Source: Alistipes sp.
GTDB lineage: Bacteria; Bacteroidota; Bacteroidia; Bacteroidales; Rikenellaceae
Assembly (NCBI GenBank): GCA_017623505.1
Contig: JAGAOZ010000024.1
Coordinates: forward strand, 62,001 to 126,000
Length of the DNA: 64,000 nt
Reading direction: 5' to 3'
Each line of letters opens with the position of its first letter. Positions within the stretch are counted from its first letter, which is position 1. Position numbers and translations under genes: made by a program. The notes under the pieces were generated by a model that had not been told where the DNA came from, made no database searches, and worked only from the letters and a program-made list of their open reading frames with translations. Below, one piece after another: positions 9,620 through 18,024 of this stretch.

Positions 9620-10286
9620 TATAATCAGTATGACGTTTTACCCAACCTATACAGAGATATGCCAACGGAGTACCGAAAACAATCTCAATAATCAGCTTTG
9701 AGAAGTATTGGAATAGCATCATCATTATCAAATCGTGTGTCGATACCACACCCAAGAAACCTATCAGCACAAACGGCACAGAATCAAACATATAGCCTAT
9801 AATAGAGCTACCAATAGTACGTACCCACAAACGACGTCCTTTAGTCTTGGCCTTAATTCGCTCCATATAATACGCATTAGATAGCTCACCCAACAAAAAA
9901 CCCACAAGCGAGCCCAACACGATACGTGGCACATAGTTAAACATCAGATTATAAGACTCTTCCGTCGCTTGCATATAATCAGGCGAAGGCAACCACACTC
10001 CTATCTGCGTACAGACAACCATGAGGATATTAGCCACCAAAGTAATTATTATCACCTTACGTGTTGTCTTATAACCCCACAACTCAGTGATAACATCACC
10101 CAACATATATGCAAATGGGAAAGTTATTGTGCCGGCATCAAAATAGAAGTAACCAAACAGACTGATTACCTTGACTGCCATAATATTCGACACTATATAA
10201 AGTGTCGCAAACAAAACCACACACACCAAAAAGATAGTGGTGATACTGATTCGGTTTTTGAAAGGGTTTTCCGATACCTTATTCAT
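9591..10286 (-). CDS. yhhQ: Queuosine precursor transporter (YhhQ/VUT family)
   Basis: An inner-membrane importer for preQ0/preQ1 or, in some lineages, queuine. The 231-residue protein has about six hydrophobic segments. It contains the family signatures FDAGTITFPFAYMLGDVITE and WGYKTTRK, and a conserved late FDSVPFVLIGFLG. Its 3' end overlaps the downstream radical SAM gene. In the family, substrate specificity has shifted between precursors in different lineages, so the cargo here cannot be read from sequence alone. Confidence 0.88.
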   Translation of the reverse strand: MNKVSENPFKNRISITTIFLVCVVLFATLYIVSNIMAVKVISLFGYFYFDAGTITFPFAYMLGDVITELWGYKTTRKVIIITLVANILMVVCTQIGVWLPSPDYMQATEESYNLMFNYVPRIVLGSLVGFLLGELSNAYYMERIKAKTKGRRLWVRTIGSSIIGYMFDSVPFVLIGFLGVVSTHDLIMMMLFQYFSKLIIEIVFGTPLAYLCIGWVKRHTDYNDSLQQNRG

Positions 10287-10304
10287 ACGTCAATAAATTT
10301 TGTG

Positions 10305-10312
10305 CAAAAGTA
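10305..10312 (-). promoter_or_regulatory. Candidate -7 element of yhhQ
   Basis: The minus strand reads TACTTTTG (TAnnTTTG), 19 bp before the yhhQ ATG. No TTTG at 19-20 bp upstream was found. Confidence 0.4.
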
Positions 10313-10344
10313 GTAATAAAATCACAAAATTCAATATCTAAAAC

Positions 10345-11250
10345 TTAATCCTTTGATTTTAAGCCCTTTGTAATACATCGACGCATTATTACGAGATACT
10401 TGGCCTTAGCAAAACGCATCGTTACTCCATACCACAAAGCAATAGCCAAAGTGGCTACCCATTTACAGTATTCAACCATCATGACCTTTCGCTCACGATG
10501 GAAATAACGAGCTCGTTTACGCTGACTAACACCAATGTTAAAGCTCAGACGCTCAAGGTATTCGCGCGTTAGTTTCTGCTCAGGAATAATATGATACATC
10601 ACAGCCTTCGGTACGTAATAATACTTCGCGCCGGCAATCTCCAAACGCTCAAACAAATCGCTCTCCTCGCCACCTAAAAGCGTCTCGCCAACATAACCCA
10701 ACGAGGTGTCAAAAACGCCGTAACGACGTATCGCAGAGCGACGAATAGCCATATTACCACCACCCGGAATACGCCCTTTAGGAAACAGCTTCACTTTATC
10801 TCCGAAATACATCGTGTTTGCAATAGGACGCTCGGTAAAAGAGGACATCCAACGAGGCTTGCGGGCCGCATACTCTGCCACAATCGGACCTCCCGCCGCC
10901 ATTGCATCAGGCTGATTATCAAATAGTTCTATGTAAGCATCAATAAAATCGGGACCTATCTTTTCATCATCATCCAAGATAGCTATATACTCTCCCTCGG
11001 TCTCACGGAAACCGCGGTTACGAGCATACGAAAGACCTTGGTTGGGCTCATTGACCATACGGATATTAAAACCACTATGCTCTGCAATGAACTCCTCGAA
11101 GCATTTTTCGGTATCGTCAGTCGAATTATTATTCACCACAACACACTCCCAATCATATCGAGAGGCATTTTGCTCAACAAGCGATTGCAGAGTCTGCATC
11201 AACATTGCCGAGCGGTTATAAGTCGCAATAATAACGGAAAGTCGTATCAT
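10345..11250 (-). CDS. Glycosyltransferase family 2
   Basis: Transfers a sugar from a nucleotide donor to an unknown acceptor, probably for a surface glycan. The GT-A fold is evident: LSVIIATYNR at the N-terminus, NNNSTDDT, a DDDEKIGPDF metal-binding DxD region, and GGEESDLFERL later (acceptor/ED motif). A late hydrophobic stretch (ATLAIALWYGV) could anchor it to the membrane. An in-frame extension to 11313 exists, but a TATATTTG promoter element at 11270-11277 lies inside it, so I start at the ATG at 11250. The gene stands alone. Confidence 0.87.
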   Translation of the reverse strand: MIRLSVIIATYNRSAMLMQTLQSLVEQNASRYDWECVVVNNNSTDDTEKCFEEFIAEHSGFNIRMVNEPNQGLSYARNRGFRETEGEYIAILDDDEKIGPDFIDAYIELFDNQPDAMAAGGPIVAEYAARKPRWMSSFTERPIANTMYFGDKVKLFPKGRIPGGGNMAIRRSAIRRYGVFDTSLGYVGETLLGGEESDLFERLEIAGAKYYYVPKAVMYHIIPEQKLTREYLERLSFNIGVSQRKRARYFHRERKVMMVEYCKWVATLAIALWYGVTMRFAKAKYLVIMRRCITKGLKSKD

Positions 11251-11269
11251 AAAACTCAATATTCCTTCG

Positions 11270-11277
11270 CAAATATA
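11270..11277 (-). promoter_or_regulatory. Candidate -7 element of the GT2 gene
   Basis: Minus strand TATATTTG, 19 bp before the chosen start codon. It implies a leader of about 13 nt and decides between two in-frame starts. Confidence 0.45.
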
Positions 11278-11352
11278 GTGAAATGGTAAGAAAAAATATC
11301 GATTTGGTTTCATATTTTATACCATTCGATACAACTTTTCTTGAGTTTTGAG

Positions 11353-11360
11353 TATCTTTG
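11353..11360 (+). promoter_or_regulatory. Candidate -7 element of the antiporter gene
   Basis: TATCTTTG matches TAnnTTTG and lies 20 bp before the ATG at 11381. It is divergent from the GT2 promoter about 75 bp away. Confidence 0.45.
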
Positions 11361-11380
11361 CCACCTGAAAGGTTAGTGTT

Positions 11381-12835
11381 ATGAGAAAAGATTTTCAAGA
11401 GAAGACTCCATCGGTCTTCGTATCGTTTATTCCATTAGCAGTTTTAGTCGGATTACTTGCTATCACAATCCATCTGTTCGGCAGCGATGCCATAATGGGT
11501 GGAAGTCAGCTGTCGCTCCTCTCGGCATCAGCCGTCGCAGCTGCTTTAGCCACTATTATATATAAGGTTTCGTGGAAAAAACTCGAAGAGTCCATTATGA
11601 CCAATATGAAAAGCGCCACATCGGCCCTTATTATATTGCTATTAATTGGCTCAATAGCAGGCAGTTGGATGGCAAGTGGTATTATCCCGACACTCATCTA
11701 TTACGGTCTAAACATACTTCATCCGTCGTATTTCCTGGTAGCCTCGTGCGTCATCTGCGCCGGAGTATCACTTTTGACCGGCTCGTCGTGGACCACTATT
11801 GCGACGATAGGTATCGCCTTGATGGGTATTGGTCGAGCATTGGGCTTTGATGATGGTTGGATTGCCGGCGCAATCATATCGGGAGCATATTTCGGCGATA
11901 AAGTATCGTTGATGAGTGACACGACAGTCTTAGCCTCATCAACATCGGAGGTGCCTCTGTTTACGCACATTAAGTATATGATGTTCACCACTATACCATC
12001 ACTTGTAATAGCTCTTTTGGTATTCGCTATTGCAGGTTTGAGTGGCGCATCAGACGCCACAACCGACACAGCATACATTCAGGAGGCTTTGGCTTCAACA
12101 TACAATATCTCGCCTTGGCTGCTGTTGGTTCCGCTAATCACGGGTATTCTCATTTGGAAGAAGCTCCCTGCAATTGTAACTCTCTTTACATCAGTGGTTT
12201 TAGCATCAGTAGCTCTGGTTATAGCTCAGCCCGATGTGATTATGTATATCACTAAGGCAATAAGCGTTGATGCAATGTCGTCGATAAAAGCTATTGTACT
12301 ATCTGCCACATCGGACGTGGCTGTCGATACGGGCAATGAGAGAATAAATGAGCTTGTTGCCACAAGCGGTATGGGTGGTATGATGGACACTATATGGTTG
12401 ATAATCTGTGCAATGTGTTTTGGTGGAGTGATGTACGGCAGCGGTATGCTAAGTGCAATTACCAAAGTATTTATCCGCATTGCTCGACGCACGGTAAGCG
12501 TAGTCGCTTCGACAGTGAGTTCGGGAGTATTCTTCAACCTCTGCACAGGCGACCAATATATCTCTATCATTCTGACAAGTAAGCTATTCAATAAGCTCTA
12601 CGACGAACGCGGATTGGAGCGACGACTACTCAGCCGAAGCGTCGAGGACTCGGCAACAGTAACATCGGTGCTTATTCCGTGGAATTCGTGCGGTATGACA
12701 CAATCGACAGTTTTAGGTGTTGCGACAATAACATATCTACCTTATTGTATATTTAATATTGTCAGCCCTATAATGTCAATCATCGTTGCAGCGATAGGTT
12801 ACAAGATTTTCAAGCGCAAGGAGAATGAAGCATAG
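11381..12835 (+). CDS. nhaC: NhaC-family Na+/H+ antiporter
   Basis: A polytopic inner-membrane ion antiporter (484 aa, about 11-12 hydrophobic segments) that would exchange cytoplasmic Na+ for protons or a carboxylate. Family signatures are LTGSSWTTIATIGIALMGIG and GAIISGAYFGDKVSLMSDT in the first half, and a late PWNSCGMTQ loop typical of NhaC/ArsB-type transporters. The substrate cannot be told; some homologues exchange malate for lactate. It overlaps the next gene by 11 bp. Confidence 0.82.
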   Translation: MRKDFQEKTPSVFVSFIPLAVLVGLLAITIHLFGSDAIMGGSQLSLLSASAVAAALATIIYKVSWKKLEESIMTNMKSATSALIILLLIGSIAGSWMASGIIPTLIYYGLNILHPSYFLVASCVICAGVSLLTGSSWTTIATIGIALMGIGRALGFDDGWIAGAIISGAYFGDKVSLMSDTTVLASSTSEVPLFTHIKYMMFTTIPSLVIALLVFAIAGLSGASDATTDTAYIQEALASTYNISPWLLLVPLITGILIWKKLPAIVTLFTSVVLASVALVIAQPDVIMYITKAISVDAMSSIKAIVLSATSDVAVDTGNERINELVATSGMGGMMDTIWLIICAMCFGGVMYGSGMLSAITKVFIRIARRTVSVVASTVSSGVFFNLCTGDQYISIILTSKLFNKLYDERGLERRLLSRSVEDSATVTSVLIPWNSCGMTQSTVLGVATITYLPYCIFNIVSPIMSIIVAAIGYKIFKRKENEA

Positions 12836-13481
12836 AGTGATTATATTTGATTTGGATGGTACGCTGCTCAACACAATAGGTGATTTGGCAGCGGCGTGCG
12901 AGGATATGCTCCGTAAGAGAAATCTACCACAACATACACTCGCAGAGTATACTTCGTTTGTTGGCAACGGAATCCGAAACCTTGTCAAACGTTCTCTTCC
13001 AGAGCAGTTGCGCACGGATGATTATGTAGAGCAGGCCAAGGCCGACTTTGTTGAGTATTATACGCATAATATCCACAACAACACAGCACCATACGAAGGT
13101 ATTACGGAGTTGCTTGCCGAGTTGCAATCGGCAGGGGTAAAAATAGCTGTGGCATCGAATAAATTTCACGAAGGCACACTGCAACTTATCAATTACTTCT
13201 TCCCCAATATAGAGTTTATTGCAGTCTACGGCAATCGTGAGGGCTACCCTCTCAAACCCGACGCTCAACTTATCGAGGAGATAATGAGAATAGGCGGTGC
13301 AACAAACTCTGAGTGTGTGATGGTTGGCGATTCGGCCGTTGATATTCAAACGGCGCACAACGCAGGCATTGACTCGATAGCCGTTAGTTGGGGTTTCCGC
13401 CTTATGGAAGAGTTGGAGCAGGCCAATCCGACTCATATTGTAGGGAGTGTCAAGGAGCTGCGAGAGCTGCTTTTAGGATAA
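12825..13481 (+). CDS. gph: HAD hydrolase, phosphoglycolate phosphatase-like
   Basis: A cytosolic HAD-superfamily phosphatase. Motif I is FDLDGTLLNT (nucleophile Asp and acid Asp), motif II is VASNKF, motif III the Lys in PLKPDAQL, and motif IV MVGDSAVD. The helical cap between motifs I and II is of the subclass that includes Gph and pyrophosphatase PpaX. The real substrate may be phosphoglycolate or another small phosphate ester. It is translationally coupled to the antiporter gene by an 11-bp overlap. Confidence 0.82.
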   Translation: MKHRVIIFDLDGTLLNTIGDLAAACEDMLRKRNLPQHTLAEYTSFVGNGIRNLVKRSLPEQLRTDDYVEQAKADFVEYYTHNIHNNTAPYEGITELLAELQSAGVKIAVASNKFHEGTLQLINYFFPNIEFIAVYGNREGYPLKPDAQLIEEIMRIGGATNSECVMVGDSAVDIQTAHNAGIDSIAVSWGFRLMEELEQANPTHIVGSVKELRELLLG

Positions 13482-13519
13482 GATTTCCATAATTTTTCAT
13501 ATTTTTGTAAAAAATGTGG

Positions 13520-13548
13520 GTGGGCAATGTTATATTTTGCCCACTTTT
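13520..13548 (+). terminator. Terminator hairpin after gph
   Basis: An 8-bp stem (13520-13527 with 13537-13544) and 9-nt loop followed by TTTT. It lies 38 bp after the gph stop and just before the sigma-factor gene. Confidence 0.55.
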
Positions 13549-13576
13549 GCGTATTACAGATGAACGAGCCTCACAA

Positions 13577-14086
13577 ATGGGGCGTGCAAAGATGAGAAGC
13601 GAAGAACTAAACAGAGAATTTTTACTCGTTAAAGATGCGGCATATAGCTATGCCGTCAGCATCCTGCACGACCCAATAACGGCGGAGGATTTGACACAAG
13701 ACCTCTATGAGAAGCTTTGGAATCGTCGTCTGTTTATCCGTCAGAAAGGTTTTCGTTCGTTGGCAATGACAGCAATGAGAAATATGTGTATGGATACTCT
13801 ACGCAAACGACATCGGGCATACGACGAGGTGGAATATGAACAAGCCTCCGCAGAGGCATACACCCCGCCAGATGAGGAGGATATGGGTAAGATTGTTAAG
13901 GGACTGATTGCCCAACTACCCGTCAAAGAGAGAGAGGTGATACACCTAAGAGATTGCGAGCAGATGGAGTTCTGCGATATATGCGAGATAATGGGCACAA
14001 CAGAACAGGCTGCGAGAATGGCTTTATCGAGGGCCCGCACAAAGGTAAAAAATGAACTTTTAAAGATAATGAATTATGGATTATAG
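13577..14086 (+). CDS. RNA polymerase ECF-type sigma factor
   Basis: A sigma-70 family regulator with only regions 2 and 4. Region 2 is visible as ITAEDLTQDLYEKLW and FRSLAMTAMRNMCMDTLRK. Region 4 is VKEREVIHLRDCEQMEFCDI with a helix-turn-helix (MGTTEQAARMALSRARTKVK). The start is either the ATG at 13577 or the one at 13592; the longer frame from 13514 lies in a terminator hairpin. It overlaps the next gene by 11 bp. That gene encodes a small membrane protein with the layout of an anti-sigma factor, so the pair probably senses an envelope signal and drives the following two genes. Confidence 0.88.
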   Translation: MGRAKMRSEELNREFLLVKDAAYSYAVSILHDPITAEDLTQDLYEKLWNRRLFIRQKGFRSLAMTAMRNMCMDTLRKRHRAYDEVEYEQASAEAYTPPDEEDMGKIVKGLIAQLPVKEREVIHLRDCEQMEFCDICEIMGTTEQAARMALSRARTKVKNELLKIMNYGL

Positions 14087-14504
14087 AGAACTTGCCGAGA
14101 AATGGCTCAAGGCAGAGACCTCACTCGAAGAGGAGCAGCTGCTGCGAGAGCACTGCGACGAGCCATCGTCAGCCGAAGAGCGCGCAGTGGGGGCTATTAT
14201 AAGCCATAATACTCTTCAACGCAAGCAGAGCGTAGAGGTAAAGATGAGTTCAAGCAAACCATACTGGGCAGTAGCCTCAGCACTTAGCGCATGCTGCATT
14301 GCCTTGATACTGTTGTTCAGTCTTAAGGGTGGAACGACACCTGCGACACTCGCCACTGAGCCAAATGTATATTGCTATGTCAATGGTCAGGAGATTACCT
14401 CTGAGAGTGAGGCAAGATTGTATGCCCAGCAGGTAATGAGCAGTATGCAGAGTGAGAACCTTGCACAAGCAGATATATTGGGAAACTTATTTACATTGGA
14501 ATAA
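14076..14504 (+). CDS. Small single-pass membrane protein, probable anti-sigma factor
   Basis: The 142-residue protein has an acidic, helical N-terminus (MDYRELAEKWLKAETS, about 60 residues inside the cell) and one membrane helix at about 68-84 (AVASALSACCIALILLF). A short outside tail follows. The layout and the overlap with the ECF sigma gene fit a cognate anti-sigma factor, but I see no zinc-binding motif (ZAS) or FecR domain. It could also be a different accessory membrane protein. Confidence 0.6.
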   Translation: MDYRELAEKWLKAETSLEEEQLLREHCDEPSSAEERAVGAIISHNTLQRKQSVEVKMSSSKPYWAVASALSACCIALILLFSLKGGTTPATLATEPNVYCYVNGQEITSESEARLYAQQVMSSMQSENLAQADILGNLFTLE

Positions 14505-14522
14505 AACCTTAAAACAGAGAAT

Positions 14523-15299
14523 ATGAAACGTATTATCACAACATTTTTACTTGTGGCGAGTATCTTCACTCTCGCCGACACAGCATCAGCACAAGGAATA
14601 AGCATCTCATCAAAGGGATTATTTTATAATCAAGGTCGCACAGAGCCAATCACTGTCCGCACTTTGGTACATCGTGACAAGCAAAAGGGAGCTTGGATCT
14701 TGGGTTCTGCCTCAATGATTCCGTTCTTTGAGTTGGGTTGGAACGTAATGAGCACACCCGACTACTCTATCTACAATGGTACGGATGGCGACTTCTTCGA
14801 CCTAAACAATTGGAAATCGACACAGGTTACAATCAACTTGCTCAACGCCTCAATCCGCTCACGCTCCAACAAGGTAGGATTGGATATGGCACTCGGTATC
14901 AGAGCCAATAACTACCGCCTGAGCAGCGATATTTCGATGACACGCGTGGATGGGATTGTCACACCTTATGAGATAGAGGGCAACCCAAAGAAGAGCAAGT
15001 TCAACGTCGCCTCGCTCCACATTCCTATTGAGTTTTGGGTAGGCAAACCAAGCAAAGTAGCATTTGGCGTAGGAGGTTATGTCGATATGGTGATGAACTC
15101 TCATACAAAAATCAAATTCAATGGCGGCAATAAGCACAAAGAACATAACTTCCCTGTGAACTTTATCCAAGCAGGTGTGACGGCACGTATCAAGGTTAAG
15201 GGCATCTCAATCTACGGCTCTTACAACCCTACATCTCTCTTCAAGACGGGCAGAGGCCCTGAAATGCAACAATGGTCATTTGGTATCGGTATTTGGTAA
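14523..15299 (+). CDS. Predicted outer-membrane beta-barrel protein
   Basis: A signal peptide (MKRIITTFLLVASIFTLADT, cleavage near ASA-QG) is followed by about 235 residues of alternating amphipathic strands. It ends in an aromatic/hydrophobic C-terminus (WSFGIGIW) typical of outer-membrane barrels. It shows the PorT/OMP_b-brl style rather than a TonB receptor. The gene lies 18 bp after the anti-sigma-like gene and is probably in the same operon, so it may be a target or sensor of that sigma factor. The exact role is unknown. Confidence 0.68.
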   Translation: MKRIITTFLLVASIFTLADTASAQGISISSKGLFYNQGRTEPITVRTLVHRDKQKGAWILGSASMIPFFELGWNVMSTPDYSIYNGTDGDFFDLNNWKSTQVTINLLNASIRSRSNKVGLDMALGIRANNYRLSSDISMTRVDGIVTPYEIEGNPKKSKFNVASLHIPIEFWVGKPSKVAFGVGGYVDMVMNSHTKIKFNGGNKHKEHNFPVNFIQAGVTARIKVKGISIYGSYNPTSLFKTGRGPEMQQWSFGIGIW

Positions 15300-15307
15300 T
15301 AGGCACT

Positions 15308-15841
15308 ATGAGAAATCAGATTATTTTAATATTCGTCGTCATATTCACGCTCTTTGGGGTAATGTCTGCTGATGCTCAGAGCAAGGAGTTTATGACAATA
15401 TACGATTACGCTAACAGCGAGTTGGTAAGCAAATATCGTATCAAGACGTCGGAGATACCGGGCGAGTTAATAGCCCAATCTGTAAAGAAGGATGCAGATA
15501 GGATTCTGGCGCGCAAGATAGATGTCATATACCAGATTTTGGTCGATGGCAACTCTTATTACAATGGCGAACGTTGCACATTTCACACAGATATTGACAA
15601 CGCTATTCGTGGAGAGTGGAGACTGACCGAGCCTCACTTCTCGTTCAAAACGGTATTTGAGAAGCAGATGGATATCAAGATAAATGACACAACGTATGTC
15701 ATCTTCTCGAAAGAATTAGGAAACGATAAGCGGGAGTATGTGGTCTACATCCACAACACGAAGAGATTCGACAGCAATCTCACGTGCATAATCGGAATGC
15801 TAACGCTTAGCGATGTAACGTCAATGATTATCAGAGAGTAA
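15308..15841 (+). CDS. Secreted protein of unknown function
   Basis: A 178-residue protein with a signal peptide (MRNQIILIFVVIFTLFGVMS, cleavage near ADA-QS). I recognise no domain with certainty. The remainder is mixed alpha/beta with no Cys residues before the last 20 residues. The ATG at 15308 is preferred over one at 15272, which lies inside the preceding gene. It is the last gene of the sigma-factor operon and is followed by a very strong terminator. Confidence 0.7.
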   Translation: MRNQIILIFVVIFTLFGVMSADAQSKEFMTIYDYANSELVSKYRIKTSEIPGELIAQSVKKDADRILARKIDVIYQILVDGNSYYNGERCTFHTDIDNAIRGEWRLTEPHFSFKTVFEKQMDIKINDTTYVIFSKELGNDKREYVVYIHNTKRFDSNLTCIIGMLTLSDVTSMIIRE

Positions 15842-15842
15842 C

Positions 15843-15881
15843 AAAAATGGCGTGTCTAACAATTTTAGACACGCCATTTTT
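15843..15881. terminator. Strong bidirectional terminator
   Basis: A 17-bp perfect stem (15843-15859 with 15865-15881) and 5-nt loop, with A5 and T5 at its ends. It lies between convergent genes and starts 1 bp after the upstream stop codon. Confidence 0.9.
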
Positions 15882-15925
15882 GCAGGCAAGGCAGATGCCG
15901 AAAGAGCCTTGCAAGACAGCTTCTT

Positions 15926-17056
15926 TTATTGGCAGTACATCTCCACATCACGACGCGTAATACGCTCGCCGCTCAGTATCATCAGCCGTTCGACAACATT
16001 ACGCAACTCGCGGATATTGCCACTCCATGGCATGCTTTTAAGTATTGTCATGGCATCGTCATCCACACTCTTTGTGGCGATATGATGTTCGGCAACGCTC
16101 TGCGAGATGAAGTATTCGACCAACAAAGGAATATCGCTACTACGTTCACGCAAGGGCGGCACTTTAATCGGGATGACACTCAGGCGATGGTATAAATCTT
16201 CTCGGAAATTGCCTTTGGAAATCTCTTGCAGGATATTTTTGTTGGTGGCAGCAACCACACGCACATCAACCTCGACATCTTTATCGCTACCTACGCGGCT
16301 AATCTTATTCTCCTGCAAAGCACGGAGCACCTTAGCCTGCGCCGATAGCGACATATCTCCTATCTCATCCATAAACAAGGTGCCACCATTGGCCTGCTCA
16401 AACTTACCTTTACGTTGCTTAATGGCAGAGGTAAAGGCTCCTCGCTCATGACCAAAAAGCTCGCTCTCAATCAATTCGGAAGGGATGGCTGCACAATTAA
16501 CCTCAACAAAAGGGGCGGCGGCTCGTTGGCTGCACTGGTGCAAGAAGCGGGCAACCAACTCTTTACCTGTACCATTCTCGCCTGTAATCAAGACTCTGGC
16601 GTTGGAGGGCGCAATACGCTCAATGAGCTCCCGAACGTGCTGTATGGCTGGAGAGTTGCCTATAATCTGGCCAGTGGAGGTTGCGTGACGACGTACCTTA
16701 ATCGGTACGGGCTTCTCGGTCGGATGCTCCTCCTCGCTGGTAATGCGACGCAGGGAGCCCAACAGACGATTCATATCGACAGGGGTGGTCAGATAATCCT
16801 CCGCCCCACTCTTCAGCGCCATGATAGCTCCGTCGATAGAGCCTTGAGGTGTTATTATGATATAAGGTATGCCTAACCGAGCCACCTCACCGCACGCTCC
16901 GGCAGCAACGATAGCATCGTAGCCATGGCGAGCGCAGACGTTCTCACTCACCTCGCTACGTTCAGCAACAGCAGTGGTAAAACCCTCAAACTCCAACCGC
17001 TCACGCAGCGTGTTTCGTATGCTTTTTGCTTGATCTAATATTAAAACTTTAGCCAT
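15926..17056 (-). CDS. Sigma-54 activator with degenerate receiver and no DNA-binding domain
   Basis: An NtrC-family AAA+ ATPase that remodels sigma-54 RNA polymerase. Residues 1-120 resemble a receiver domain. The acidic pocket reads LILDQ, the phosphoacceptor position falls in IVAAG with no Asp, and the conserved Lys of YLxKP is Thr (YLTTP), so phosphorylation looks impossible. The AAA+ module has Walker A GENGTGKE, the sigma-contact loop GAFTSA (GAFTGA in most), and Walker B LFMDEIGD. The protein ends at RRDVEMYCQ, where a Fis-type helix-turn-helix normally follows. I start at the ATG at 17056, not 17098. Confidence 0.88.
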   Translation of the reverse strand: MAKVLILDQAKSIRNTLRERLEFEGFTTAVAERSEVSENVCARHGYDAIVAAGACGEVARLGIPYIIITPQGSIDGAIMALKSGAEDYLTTPVDMNRLLGSLRRITSEEEHPTEKPVPIKVRRHATSTGQIIGNSPAIQHVRELIERIAPSNARVLITGENGTGKELVARFLHQCSQRAAAPFVEVNCAAIPSELIESELFGHERGAFTSAIKQRKGKFEQANGGTLFMDEIGDMSLSAQAKVLRALQENKISRVGSDKDVEVDVRVVAATNKNILQEISKGNFREDLYHRLSVIPIKVPPLRERSSDIPLLVEYFISQSVAEHHIATKSVDDDAMTILKSMPWSGNIRELRNVVERLMILSGERITRRDVEMYCQ

Positions 17057-17262
17057 ATTTTGATTTTTGACATTTTTGCATTTACTTTGCAGTATCAAAG
17101 GTAGCCCTTTATTCGGAGTTTACAATCACAAGTTTAATAGGACTCCGAAACTGAAAAGGATGCAAAAACCTCTCCTAAAAGTCTATTTGCAAAGTCTAAA
17201 AAGGATTTTATTTTGACTCTTAAAGCTACCGGTCTATGGGAGGGATATTTAGCCGAGATTGT

Positions 17263-17934
17263 ATGAAAAAAAATTACAACTACACGCGTCGCAAACTTTA
17301 TTTGCCAGAGTACGGTCGCCATATTCACGAGATGGTGGACCAACTATTATTAATCGAGGATAGAGAGGAACGCAACAAGCAGGCCCGCGCAGTAATCGCT
17401 GTAATGGGTAATCTGAATCCGCTGCTGCGAGATACAGCAGATTTTACGCATAAGTTGTGGGACCACCTGTTCATTATGTCTGATTTCCAGCTGGATGTGG
17501 ATTCACCATACGCTCGTCCGACACGACAAGAGCTGATGATGAAACCCAGAAAATTGCAATATTCACAGGAGCGTATCGCATACAAACATTACGGTAAATA
17601 TGTGGCACATACGCTCAAAGCCCTGCGCGAGGAGAAGGACCAGGCGGCACTGGATGTAGCGATAGGTTCCCTGGCGCGTTACATGCGAGCCAAGAGCTTC
17701 GAATACAACCAAGAGCACCCCAACAACGAGGTCATCATAAAAGATATAAAGATTATGTCCGAAGATGGAATAAAACTCGATGAAGTGGCTCTAAATAATA
17801 TCCGTAGTGATTATAAACAGCACCATTTGTTGCGTCAGCAGAAAAATCAGCCAAAAGCGGGTCAGAGAAGCCAAAATGGCAAGGCTCATACCAACGCAAA
17901 AAAAAGAGCGCAAAATAAATCTGCCAAACGCTGA
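17263..17934 (+). CDS. DUF4290 family protein
   Basis: A Bacteroidetes-specific cytosolic protein of unknown function, recognised from its N-terminus (YNYTRRKLYLPEYGRHIHEM) and the segment DFTHKLWDHLFIMSDF. It is helical and ends in a Lys/Arg/Asn-rich tail of about 35 residues that looks disordered and could bind nucleic acid. The ATG at 17263 fits the family start better than one at 17236. Its presence supports the Bacteroidetes assignment. Confidence 0.85.
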   Translation: MKKNYNYTRRKLYLPEYGRHIHEMVDQLLLIEDREERNKQARAVIAVMGNLNPLLRDTADFTHKLWDHLFIMSDFQLDVDSPYARPTRQELMMKPRKLQYSQERIAYKHYGKYVAHTLKALREEKDQAALDVAIGSLARYMRAKSFEYNQEHPNNEVIIKDIKIMSEDGIKLDEVALNNIRSDYKQHHLLRQQKNQPKAGQRSQNGKAHTNAKKRAQNKSAKR

Positions 17935-17968
17935 CAAATTCCTTTCAAGACACAATTAGTGACGCAAA

Positions 17969-18000
17969 TTTGCGTTTTATAGGGAAAAACACTAAATTTG
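17969..18000 (+). promoter_or_regulatory. Bacteroidetes promoter upstream of the thioredoxin-like gene
   Basis: TTTG at 17969-17972 and TAAATTTG at 17993-18000 are separated by 20 bp, a full match to the -33/-7 consensus, 24 bp before the ATG at 18025. Confidence 0.75.
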
Positions 18001-18024
18001 TGAATTATAAAAACCCATTTTAGA

